Shown in pieces: positions 1-12,800 of a stretch of 64,000 nucleotides of DNA. Source of the stretch: Bolinopsis microptera (lineage: Eukaryota > Ctenophora > Tentaculata > Lobata > Bolinopsidae); assembly GCF_026151205.1 (NCBI RefSeq), contig NC_087077.1, positions 9,787,983-9,851,982 on the forward strand. The letters run 5' to 3'. The notes under the pieces are model-generated. The model ran no database searches. It was not told where the DNA came from and worked only from the letters and a program-made list of their open reading frames with translations. A program made the translations under genes and the position numbers. Numbering within the stretch: the stretch's first letter is position 1; each line of letters starts with the position of its first letter.

Positions 1-99
1 TTTTGTCTCTGACCCTGATCTTATACACAACCTTTCTCTCTCCACGCTCCATCCTCGTAATCCTGATACACTCGTTTGGATGTGTGTGTACATTATGTT

Positions 100-141
100 C
101 TATAGTTGCATCTGGCGTAGATAGGACTTAGTTCTGACCTT

Positions 142-192
<51 letters not shown>

Positions 193-235
193 ATAGTAGT
201 AGTAGTAGTAGTAATAGTAGTAGTAAGGTAGTAGT
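100..235 (+). repeat. LINE 3' tail remnant with (TAG)n microsatellite
   Basis: About 40 bases before the microsatellite (near 112-147) closely resemble the 3' end of the LINE at 56.4-57.04 kb, which also ends in a (TAG)n run. The (TAG)n tract covers about 147-235 with a few TAA interruptions. I infer a severely 5'-truncated copy of the same LINE family. Only the short tail is shared, so the rest of 1-100 cannot be assigned. Confidence 0.5.
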
Positions 236-768
236 AGTTGTAATGTTCAAAAATGTGCGTGATATTTTTGGGGGGTTTTCCGACTTTTGTTAATTGAGCT
301 ATTGCGTAAAAACCATATGTGATTATACGGTTTATTCATTTTCTTTGCTTTAATTACACTGACTAGTGACTGTATATCCTTTATCCTTATGCGTTATGTG
401 TGTTTTACACTTTCTCGATATCCTGTGTTGTAGTTCGTCATATTTATCTTAAACATTGTTTGCTAGTGATATAGACTAGACTAAAAACATATTTCAATAG
501 TTATATCCTTTGTCCTTACTTGAGTTGACACCTAGTTTATTTCGAGTTTGATTACAACATTAACCATTTTGTTTTTTGTTCAACCATTCGATTGTAAATT
601 TGTTGAGTTTTTTTGCAATTATCTTGCGAGGGAATTATATTTACTATGTTTCTCACTTGCCGAATTATTCTCACTGACACCCCAAAAGTAGTGATAATAT
701 GTCAACTCTAGTGTTTACACGTTTATAATTGCTGAAGTTATTATAAGCCAACCGTTTTTTGTCTGACT
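236..768. other. AT-rich non-coding stretch
   Basis: No open frame, repeat or recognisable signal beyond AT-rich sequence. It lies upstream of a short candidate first exon and may contain promoter sequence, but I see no clear TATA element near 769. Confidence 0.4.
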
Positions 769-843
769 ATGGCAGACTTTTTCGTGGAGAAGCCAGACGA
801 GGATTTGAAGAGATCATCTAATAATGCAGGAGGTGATGCTCAG
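769..843 (+). CDS. Candidate alternative first coding exon of the TRP channel gene
   Basis: An ATG opens 25 codons (MADFFVEKPDEDLKRSSNN...) ending in CAG followed by a consensus donor GTAAAT. It ends in phase 0, the phase needed to splice directly to the TRP exon at 4034. It would not read through the possible acceptor near 3810, so it would be an alternative to the first exon at 3825 and not its upstream partner. It could instead belong to an unrelated small transcript. There is no homology evidence for the peptide itself. Confidence 0.35.
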
Positions 844-3824
844 GTAAATATTTTGTAATTTTTTCTTATAGTCTGGTGAGATATGAACAAATGAAATGTT
901 TACCTGCTTTTCATGGTGGCGGGCTGTATAATTTGGGTCCTCTCCATTCTCCATTGTCCAACTTTTTATAAAAACATGTTAGAGAGTTAGTGACTGCAAA
1001 TTATATGTCATCTTAGTGTAAGTTTCAACTATCAAGTGCAATGACTCACGTCTCTCGATCAGTGACGTTCGATTTATCATGAGAACAATTAAGTGCATAA
1101 GTGCCCGAAAAATTTGCTTAAACAAAACAAGCGATTAAAAAGGAATCATTATTAACAACATATTCAAATTAATGATCAATGCCGATCAACTGATTATGTT
1201 CGTGTGAACGGTGTAAAAGGTAAAATTAGCATAAGCAAGTACTCAATGAGGATGATCCAGAGGAAACTCAAGGCAATAAGACAATACGTATGTCGTCAAA
1301 AGGTCTCTGCGAACCTCAAGATTCTGCAATGTTCCCTTTGAATCGTAAAAGCTTTTGTTAACAAAGAAGCTTACATAACATATGCGTGTAATTTAACTGA
1401 ATAACTAGATGGGATAGTCAGAAGAAGAGTCGCGGGTTTGGTATTCTGAGTGGAGTTCGAGCTTGGATGGATTTATTTAATTTTGGAATCAGAGACAGCT
1501 TTAGTTTCATGGTGAAATAACGACTTAGACCAGACCTGCTTATTTTTTCAAGGTCTACATATATGTGGCCATTTCAGTTAATTGGAACCTATCGGAAAGT
1601 CTCTACGATGTTTTGGCGTGGCCAAAAGGTCGATTTTTCAAGTCTGAATATTTGGGCTAGAATTTTTAATTCTACAGACCTTGGAAAGGCCCTAAAAATA
1701 TTCAACCCTCTACTATGAAATGCAGGCCTAGGTGTATAAATGACCAGACTATTTTCATTACTTACATACTTATAATTATTAAAACTGTAAATAAACTTTA
1801 AATTTTTTTCAATTTGGATTATACCGTGAATTTCATGATCGCTCTACTTCAAAGTAGCTTGCCATGAAGCAATTAACCTTACGTATATTAAGTGTACATA
1901 AACCACATTACAGAGCCGATCGATATGGCGCCAAGAAATAGTTATTTTTTACGTAATTGAACAATGAACATGAAATTACGCAATGATGGTCATCAGTATT
2001 CAGTACCTTTACATGTGCGCTGTACTAAAATATACCAAGTAACTTTGTGAAGTTGAATTAATATTCACACAGCTGTGACTGACTTGAGCTCACTATGCTA
2101 GTAATATTTTACCGAGGTAACACCTGGAGGTACCACTAATACTTTCATTTGTTTCCGATACATTCTAATCTAGTGCTGCGAGCCTGTTTGCTTCTTATCG
2201 TGTTATTAGAAATCAGAGGCAACATGTAGGTGTTTTTGCAAATAGTGCGATTCCAAATTACAAAACACCGCAATTAATTTGAACAATTTAATTTGCCAAA
2301 TTTGCAGCCTTTTAGCACTTTTATGTTAGATTATTCAGCAGCGTAGAATATAACGTTGCATTACACGATTGTTGAGTTTAATACAATTATTAACTTATAA
2401 GATTAATATCTTACATTGAGTTTCCTGGAAATGCAAAATATATAAATCTAGAATAACCCTCATAGAAGTTTTGATGGGCATGATGAATGGGGCTAGTTGT
2501 GAGCAATGAGCATAATCAAGGCAGAGTATTCAATATTCGTACTATAACTTTACAACTAAACATTAGATTCCTACTCATTGTGTGTATAAGCTAAAATTCC
2601 TGCAAACTATAATATCATCTAAATGTAACTATAAATATAATATATCTAATCATAACTAAAGTGACTCAATTTCAATTTCTTTTCTTGAGGGTCATTGATT
2701 ATAAGTCTCCATTTATTAGGGAGCACAGGATTATGTAAGGGTGGGGGGGGGGGGAATGGAATTCCGCCAATTATGGAAACAAACTCACCATCACAAACCT
2801 GCCTCAATCTACTGAACAAATTCGAGCGTGCTAAATCACTCTACAAGTACAAGTACAGTCGATCTTCGAGATTGTTCTAAAAGGGCCCCCGACAGTTGAG
2901 ACCAACTTCATTCGTTGTATTTTCGGACGCTGATTCCGAGTCACCCCCCCCCCCCCCTCCCATGACATAGGGTTAAAATAATCCCCTGACGAGATATTGG
3001 CGAAAAACTGTCTCAATCACGTGATATGACCGTATAAGGAAGTTAGTCTAATTTCTCGTTAGGGTTACGGTTTCAGTATATGCTTTTGTTAAGGATTGGG
3101 TTAGGGTTAGGGTTGGGATCAGATTAAAGGGTTAGGGTTTCGAATAGTCGTTCAGGACCAGCTTGAGAACGGGTTGAAAAAGTCACGTGACAGTCGAGTG
3201 TAGAGTGATTAATCATCATCCGAACAAATTGTCAAAAACTTGTATTGTTACGTTGGCACTAAATTTGGTTTTACAGCTATTTTTATAAATTTGAGGTTGA
3301 AAGTTTTAAATCTTTCAATTGGCAATGCCAATAATGTTGATACATTTGATATATGCCTGTTTTAATAATTGACCTGAGTCTTTGATATTTGTCCAAAAGT
3401 TCTAAAGATCCAAAATTAATTCAGACTGGGAGAATCGCCTTTTTGGCCACACCCGTGTTATATTTATATATATTATGTAGTTATCTCAGCTTCTGAACAT
3501 TTTAGAGACTTTTGGATAGGCTCAAATTAACCGCACTGGCCACATTTATCCACAACATATGAAATAACATATTATGCCAATTGCCACAATGACAAAATAC
3601 CTAATTTTTTAGTTATAGGCCAAAAAGTGATTTTAGGCACACGCTGACAGTGACAAAATTTTGATAAAAACATGTCAAAGATTTCTAAAATTTTAAAACT
3701 AACCGCGATGGACATTATATCATTTATGTACCTAGGTTATTGACTTGAGGCTTTAATAATTAACCTAGTAGTACAGTAGTAGTAGTAGCTAATTATATAA
3801 GTTACATTAGTATATTGCCACGGT
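844..3824. other. Long non-coding stretch (intron or 5' flank of TRP gene)
   Basis: No coding region is supported over about 3 kb. It holds a poly-G run near 2741-2755 and a poly-C run near 2944-2958 about 200 bp apart, complementary in sequence. There are a few TTAGGG-like hexamers around 3100-3140, too few to call telomeric. A short AGT run lies at 3775-3789. Confidence 0.5.
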
Positions 3825-6800
3825 ATGGAATTTGAGGAAGACCAAACGGTCGAAGCGGACTCATTTCAACAAGAGTTTATGACGAAGGCATCACCCAAAA
3901 TAAAGGTAGCAAGAACCGTCACCATTTCTAACTTGCTAAATCTTGAATTACCAATATCTGAGTACGATTTACGCAGCTCCATGGACGTAGATAAAACTCA
4001 GTGAACACTTCATTACAAAACCTCTTTTTTCAGGAAGGTCCGAAACACGGCTTACCAAAGAAATTCAAGCACTTATGGGATTTGTTGACGTGGCCCTCAA
4101 GGTCGTATAGAAGGTTTGAATGGTGGTGCATCTCAAAGTTCCTTAGCACAAAAGATATCAAACGAGACCGAGTGACCCTGAAACTCCACGAGAAGTACAA
4201 GGAGCATCCTCAGCTGCAGCTGTTGTATTACTTTAGAGATTTGGCTTTAACTACTAAAGTAGAGGAGACAGTGAGTACTTTCTTATCAGATTGATAACTA
4301 TTGGGTTAAACCAACTTAGAGTTGACATGAGGTTGTTCCAGTGGCTGCCTTATCACTATAACCACTTTCGTCAACTCTTCCTCTTTCACATACTGGCCCC
4401 TTTATACAGACCGACCAGAACTGATAATCATTGTCACCCCTGGTGACAATGATTATCAGTTCTGGTCGGTCTCCTACTTGTACCTTTATAACCTAACCAC
4501 TAACCAGTAATAACCCCTCGCCCACTCAGGTAAAAGCCAACTTGTCAATGATAAAGAAGATGATCCAGGATGGAGCTGACATACATGCCTGTGATGACCA
4601 GGGACAGAATATCATGCACGAAGTAGCTCGCTATCACGATGCTGAAATTTGTTATTTTTTTCTCAAACACAACGTTAATCTTAATTTAGGTTGGTAAAAG
4701 ATGAAAAAGTCTGTACTTACAATTCGTGCAATACGGTATAGATTGCCTTTATTGCCGTTTCGTGACATGCCTCATATATAATATACAACAGGCTGTCTAG
4801 ACTACAACTCTTAGTAAAGCCACAGCGGCCCAAAAAATGAACAGACTTAAATATTCAATGTCTACTGTCTAGACGCAACGGTTCCGATAGTCGCTCGGTT
4901 TTGAAACAAAATGGAAAATGACCATTCAGTATACGGATCGATTGAAGTAATTTGATTCTGTAAGAATGAGCTAGGCATGAGCAAACTTGAACATTTGTCA
5001 TAGTAAGGTTACAGAATTAGCATGATTGTCGAGAGCGCTTCTTGATTTCTGTTCTTCATAGAACTTGGAATTCTACTTAGGTATTTGTTAGATTAGTAGC
5101 GATATTTTTTGTGGATGAATTCATTTTTTAAAGCTTCACTTTTCACAGAAAGTGACTATAGTGTGACCCCACTGCACGTAGCAGCTGCCTTCAACAACTC
5201 TGCTGTTGTAGAGATCTTGGCAAGTAATGGAGGTTTACTGGAGTCCACTAACTTTTACATGCTCCAGACCGCTCTACATTACGCTGCTCGGTATAATTCT
5301 CCTAGCTCGGTGAAGAAGCTAGTCGAGATGGGCTCTGATATTGAAGCCAGGTAATTTTAATTAGATAATTGATTAACATCGGATAGGGTACACATCTTAA
5401 CTTTTCATCATTTGAACTAAATAGAAGCCTCTCGGAAGTATCAGTACGAGTCAGCATAATACTTTGAGGGGCTGATATTATGCTCATAACAATTGGTCAA
5501 TCATATAGCTAGAAATTCGACTTTTTAAATTTTCATAAGATGAACTGATCAATAAGTCTAAAAAACACCACCATAATCCGAATGATTTCCAAGAACCCAC
5601 TTCCAATGATCTGAATGATATCCTACTCCTATTATCCGTTTATCTGTAGGGACTACAGAGGACGAACGCCCCTGTTACTGGCTGCAGAACTGGGCAGGAT
5701 GAGTGCAGGTGCCATGTTGTTGGAATGTGGAGCTAAGGTTTATGCCATCGACTTTACTGGAATGTACGGAATCAGTGCTATGGTGGACAAATGCCCTCCG
5801 CTTGCAATCAAGGTTGGTCATCATCATAGAATTTGATAATTAGTCAGCAAATTGAAGTTACAGTTGATTAGTGCTTTCTAGGAAAATTCTAAAAGCACAT
5901 TTTGATTTTAAGAATTGACCATGACAACATTTCAGGCTTTGGATCAGTGTGTTGAGAAGGATTTGAGGAACAGGAAACAGTACTACTCCCTCCAGTTTCT
6001 AGAACCAGTCACTCTCTGCAATGACTCTGTATGTATTGGTTTACCTAGGGTGCAAGCCACAACTAACTTTCTTTAAACTACGGAATTAGAATTAGTCAGC
6101 CAATCAAAATACCCATTAAAATCGATCCAATCATTACCGGATAACTTTTAATCGATTCTACGGTCAAAATAAGTTTTAAGGAAAATATTATCAAATTTCC
6201 TAGCGTTTCGAGTGGAATTAATAAGGCTAATTATTATCAGAGATCTCTGTTGCCGCTAATTCTAAATCGTTGATTGATCGGGTCGATGCTATCAAGACTG
6301 ACGTCTGACACAACATGAGATTACGCATGACGCATCAGATTTCTCTCGCTCCTAATTATCCATGAATATCCAGCCATTATCTTTTTCACCATCACTGATG
6401 AATGTAGTATTAATTGGCCATTACAATAATGAGGCATTTTATCACAAGTAATTGTTACACTGCAATTTTAAGGCCACGTTTCACACTTAAGCCACCGTAA
6501 TCCGATCCGTCGGGCTGGAAATCTAGCTGATTAGCTAATTAAGACTGTCAAACTTCATTACCTAACTTAACTACTTGTGGGCTTAAGATGGGAAGTATTT
6601 TATCATTGGATCCAATTGCACGTAAAGTCCGATGAATTTGAACCGTTAATTACCCAATGAGCATTCCACGCCTTATTTACCAGTGTATAAAGATGTATAC
6701 AGTTATCGTTATTTCGTATTACTACTTTTGCATCCGAAATTATAATCGTTTGTCCATCTAGCGTTACTCAAATCTACTGTTGCGTTGTCGTCAACGATGA

Positions 6801-9800
6801 ACACGAGAAGAAAATCAGGACTTCTAGGGGTCTCGACTCCGAGCCATATGACCGACGAATCATTCTACAGTTACTACAACCTAAGAAAACATCTTGGGAG
6901 CGGTGGTTACGGTATGGTGTGGGCATGTGAGGAGAAGCAGCGGCCCGCTAAGATGAGTGCCGTTAAGATTGTATCTGAAGCGAAGTGCAGGCGTAAAACT
7001 TATTGCCCTACTCGTGATTGCGATGTGCCCGACGAAGTTGCACTTTGGATGCCCCTTTCTCACCCTCTCATCCTTTCCCTCAACGATGTATTTTACGAGA
7101 GCTTCACTGGACATTGGTACCTTGTCACAGACTATGATCCTGACGCTTATGATTTGTTTCATTTTGTAGAGGTGAATGGTCGTTTTAATTCAAAAGATGC
7201 TGCAAACGTTATCAGTCAAATTATCGAAGCTGCATACTACCTGGCTCAGCAAGGGGTGGATCACAGGGATATCAAAGACGAAAATATTCTGTACAATTAT
7301 AAAACAAGGCAGATCAAACTCATTGACTTTGGATCCGCATCGATCCTCACAACAGACTCCTACAGAAGTTACCAAGGGACGGACGTTTATCTACCTCCAG
7401 AGTACTACCACTTTAAGTGCTACGATCCATTTCCGGCTTGTGTGTGGTCCATCGGGTGTCTTGCCTACGTGTTATTTACGGGACACTGTCCATTTAATAC
7501 TAAGAAGGATGTTCTAGAGTTCGAATCCCTGCAGTGGAAGGTTGACAAGAAGACTCTCAGCAGTCAAGGAGTGAACTTTATTGAAATGTGCCTTGAGGCG
7601 GACCCCAATCGGAGGATCGACCTGGGATCCTTGATCCATCATCCATGGATAAAAATGTACAGTTGAAAATACAAGAGAAATGTTTAATCGAGGATTATAT
7701 ATTACATGTATATTATATGTATTATAATTGTTCAAATATACGTTACGATAGGCATAACATTTAAACGAGAATCTTGTTAATTTTGTTGATGGATGTCAAC
7801 ATTTGGGATTAATTACTTCATGTTGTTACTATGAACCGTTTTTCAGTGATTCAATATGAAGGTGTCACGAGATTCTTAGAAATTAGAAATTATAATTTCA
7901 CATGCAACTTTAACGGTTTTGTAAAAAAAAGTGTAGCTTATTTTGACCAAAGTAAAAAGTAAATGACCACCTGCCAGAAGAAGAAGTTAATAAGTTGTAA
8001 TTCTGGAGGATCAATAACAGAGTTGGTGTTTATACTTACTTTAGGCGATCTATCCTTGCTCGAAATGGAAATGGAGAATGGCAATCAATTCTTTTTCGAA
8101 TCTTTTCCACGGATGAATTTATTTTGAAATTTTGAAGGACATTGAAGTATGTAACTAGTACTGTAGTAGCCTGTAGTCATACAATTCGTTTCAGTGTGCC
8201 AAGACCACGTTTACTGTGCTGGAAGAAACCGTCAGAGCAGGAAGCTCTAACCTGGAGATCGTAAAACACGAGATGATACAGAAAATCATAGACGTTAAGT
8301 GGAGGCAGTTTGGAAGAAGAGGTATTTCTATAATTTAGAATTCGGTCTAAATCAAAGTTTCAATCTCTGAAAAAGCGCTTTTTTATGCACTTTCATCTTT
8401 AGATATTTTATAAGAGACAAACCTTTAAAATATTGTTGCAGGATACATCAAAGAACTGGCTGCATACGTCATTGTGCTGATAAATTGGAGTTTGCTTTGT
8501 CTTTTCAACCCCATTCGGCTCGGTAAGCTTATAGTTTGAAGATTCGGCCGATTCTTTTGCATAACAATAATTAATGATAAAACGTTTTTGCTAACGGATC
8601 AGATGGCGCCAATCTATCCGATGATAACAAGGTCTAGTATGTCCTATAGATACTCGTGTGAGGCACATGGTGCAACATAAACTGATAAAGCAGAACAGAA
8701 TCTACAAACTCATTTCAGAGGATGATGATGGTCACAATGATAAAGGAATACAATACGTTGAGATTGCTAACGAAATTCTGACAGTAATGTTCTTTTTCTA
8801 CCAGGTATGTGCAGTAGTAAGAACTGTTCGTTTATTAAATAATGTTTTATCGACTGCATTTGATCATCGACCAGAAGATTTTGGACCTTTTCTAGTACGC
8901 ACTGATGATGTTCAAAAGTTTATTTGGAAACCGCACGTACAGTAGAGTAATTAATTAATTAAGTTGCTTCACAAGTTTCATGTTTCTTTTTTAAATTCCA
9001 CCAATTTTAATAAACTGTCTTATCAATAATAATATTAATAGGCATTCGATGAAGCAAGAGAAATGAGAACAAACATGAGGAGACACAAAAACTTTGTGAT
9101 GCAGCGGTTGAAGCAACTTGAAATGGAGTTTAAGTATCTCGAGCTACTGTCAGAAGAGGAAAAAGAATATTTGCACAATGAACAAGAGCTTGTCCGGTAT
9201 AAAATCTTAAAATTACATAATTTGACTAGATAATAAATATTTGTATCATATTTTATAACATCTAAGTATTCCTTTATGTGCTCGATCTCTGTAAGCATAA
9301 CCAACAAATTCCAAACTGTGTAATATGCCATCTTAAGAGTCGTATGATACATGAGGCCATAAATGATACTGCGCCACCTTAGATTTCGATTGAGGAAATT
9401 GATTTGATTTACTGAATAAAATTTCTATATCTATATATATATATTAGATAAATATAAATTAATTTCAGCAAATCTGCGAGTTTGTACACGTCTGACTACT
9501 GGAACATATTTGATTGGTTCTCAATTTTTCTCATGCTGAGTAAGTGAGGCTACAATTATTATATTTATCCATAAGATGAAGATACAGACAATATTTATTA
9601 ACCTTTTGGGGAAGACACTAATAACCCTACTAATAACCCCACTAATAACCCCACTAATAACCCCACTAATAACCCCACTAATAACCCCACTAATAACCCC
9701 ACTAATAACCCCACTAATAACCCCACTAATAACCCCACTAATAACCCCACTAATAACCCCACTAATAACCCCACTAATAACCCCACTAAGAACCCCACTA

Positions 9801-12800
9801 ATAACCCCACTAAGAACCCCACTAATAACCCCACTAATAACCCCACTAATAACCCCACTAATAACCCCACTAATAACCCCACTAATAACCCCACTAATAA
9901 CCCCACTAATAACCCCACTTATAACCCCACTAATAACCCCACTAATAACCCCACTAATAACCCCACTAATAACCCCACTAATAACCCCACTAATAACCCC
10001 ACTAATAACCCCACTAATAACCCCACTAATAACCCCACTAATAACCCCACTAATAACCCCACTAATAACCCCACTGATAACCCCACTAATAACCCCACTA
10101 ATAACCCCACTAATAACCCCACTAATAACCCCACTAATAACCCCACTAATATCCCCACAACCCCACTAGTATTCTAACAAAGTTCCCCCGCAGTAACACT
10201 GGTGGTACATTTCCTTATCAAGTACGCGTTCCCGCAGTATACGGTAAATAGAGGTATCCTCCTCTCGATTACCCTCGTTATTGTTTGGTTAAAGATGTTC
10301 AAATACTGCAGAGTCTTGGAGACACTGGGTAAGTAATGTTTACATTCAGGTGTTGCATAATCTCATAATTAATTAGGTGTTGCAACTTGCATAATTAATT
10401 AGGTGTCGCATAATTAATTAGGTGTATTTGCAAGGGGAGCTGGAACAGTCGTAAATCGTAATTACGACACAGTCAGTACTCAGTAGTAGTCATCACGATG
10501 TAATTAAATTGTAGATATTGTATTTGCTTATTAAAGATGTATCTTGATGTATTCATGATACAAAATACCAAATTCAATCATGTATATTCAGTTGTTGAAC
10601 ATTTTATCTAGAAATTAAGTTTTCTCGCTTCGTATTTGCTGATAATGAGCGTCCCCTCGGATCAGACTGCTATAGCTGCAGTATCATAATTTTGTACGAA
10701 TACTGCAAAATAACACAAGTTAATGATGATAACTATTGCAGGTCCATTTTGCGTTATCATCGCATCTCTCCCGATGGATTTCATAAAGATTGCTACGGTT
10801 TACATCATTCTGTACATACCCATGGTAAACAAATTTCTTGTTGTTAAATTTGAATTAACAAATAACTAAATTTGAGTATTTTTATAATGCCCAATTAAGT
10901 TAAGAAATCATCAAGTATCAACCAAGATTATCGATTGTGATGAGTTAGGCATTTAATTGTCTCCAATCTGCACAGGTGTATTTGTGTTCTATCACGTCTT
11001 TTGTGGGCCTTATAGTCAAAAAGAATTATATAGTTCCAATTTTGAAGAAAGATTTTATGGGAACCTAAAACAAGTATTATTATATTATTATTATTCACAA
11101 GAGACCGTGGATTATATTATAAAATATCTAAAATATCATTATATTATAAAATATTTGAAATATCATACTCACAGGTGTGCTTGTTCTATCATTTCTTCTC
11201 CGGACCGTATAATGAAGATTTATTATTAAATGAAGATTTTGATGAATCTTTATACGGGGATCTTCCACAAGTATTCTTCACGGGTGAGTAAGTTAAGGAA
11301 TGTAAACTGTTAAGATTAATTCTAGTAGTATAATAGTGGTGGTAGTATGGTGTGGAGGAATCGGTGGCAACATGCCTTTTTGGTTATTACTTGCAAAGTA
11401 AAATCTCTATGATTTGCACGAAAAAGATCGAAATGCAGATTATTCTAACTGTATAAGATTTTAGCGGTGCATATTTGTAGGTTAACAATTTTTTACTACG
11501 GATAATCTTAAAAATCACATTATTTTCTTTTTTCTTTTTTTTTTCTGTTTAAATTGTTTTTTGTTTTATCAACTTCAAAATTAGGAGATTAGGTTTGTTC
11601 TAAATTAAAGTTTTAAAAAGATGTCAAATATTCAGTGTTTGTGTACACGCTTGTGGGAGATTACGGGTACGAAACCCTAAAGCAAATAACCTACAAGAGA
11701 CTGCAACCAGAGTACTTTCCATTCACGCAGATCATCATTGCTTACTGGATTTTAGTTTCTGCTGTGCTGCTCCTCAACATCTTCATTGCTCTTATGTCAG
11801 GTGAATTTTAGGACTCATTCATTCAGACATATAGCAGAGAAATCGATATAGTTATAATCATTCTTATTAAGTGAGATAAGAATTTGTAACCGTAGTAAAT
11901 CACTTACACTCTAATAACGATCTACAACTATGACCTTAGAGAGAGTTGGCGTGAGAGAGAGTTAGCGTGATCTGAAACTATTCACTGATCACTCACCGTT
12001 TCACTTCCACAGATACATTTGCAAGAGTTTACGAAAATGCACTGGTAGTTTCGCAGTTTGAACGAGCAGCTATGATAGTGAGCATAGAAAACAAGCTTCC
12101 TAGCTACTGGAGGAAACATCACCTAATAGGTATGATGATTTTGGTACAAAATAACTTATTATTCTACAATTTTCAGCCTGTGAGGCAATTTCATTAAAGT
12201 TATTTCTACACATTAAGTACACAATATAATCACGGAGATAGGGTCCTCAAATGGAAAAATCTGGCTTACATAAAATGTCAAAGATCTCTAATGGAAACAA
12301 ATTCCGGCAGATATTTCTTACAACTACGCGCCTGCAGCAGCGTTTTATGATGACGACGATGTGCGAGATGATGACAGCTTTGAGGATGAGGTTTACAGAT
12401 TTATTTATTCCAAGTATTTGATTTAATCATTTGTTCATTGTTTTAACAAGTATTCGATTTACTTTTGTTTATTGTTTTTACAAGCATTTTAAAAACTTAT
12501 CTGAAGCAACACATCAATTAACATTACTATTATCAACGCAGGTAAAAGCAGCCCGCGACACACTAACATCCATAGTGACAAAGCAACAAGCGAACACAGA
12601 AGCTAACCTAGTGAAATACGTAAAGCAGAAAATGCAAATCCAGCAGGAGCTGATCACTGCTATTTTAGAGAAAGTTGAGAGTCAGAGCGTAAGGTAGAGG
12701 GCGCTGAGCTGTGGGGCTAGCTGATCAGATTGTGATTTTAATAGGTGATGAGTTGTTCCTCTTCTTACAGATCTGCAGTTTTGAAGTTTACAAGAACTGC

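Noticed and set aside
3040-3190. TTAGGG-like repeats suggesting a telomere
   Set aside because: Only a few degenerate units inside AT-rich intronic sequence; too short and irregular.
8600-8631. Possible frameshift or stop between TRP exons near TM1
   Set aside because: Starting the exon at 8632 after the AG at 8630-8631 restores phase 1 and an open frame; no defect is needed.
9576-10169. Long repetitive ORFs (LITP on plus; LVGL on minus)
   Set aside because: Entirely a 12-bp intronic minisatellite that is open because the unit is a multiple of three.
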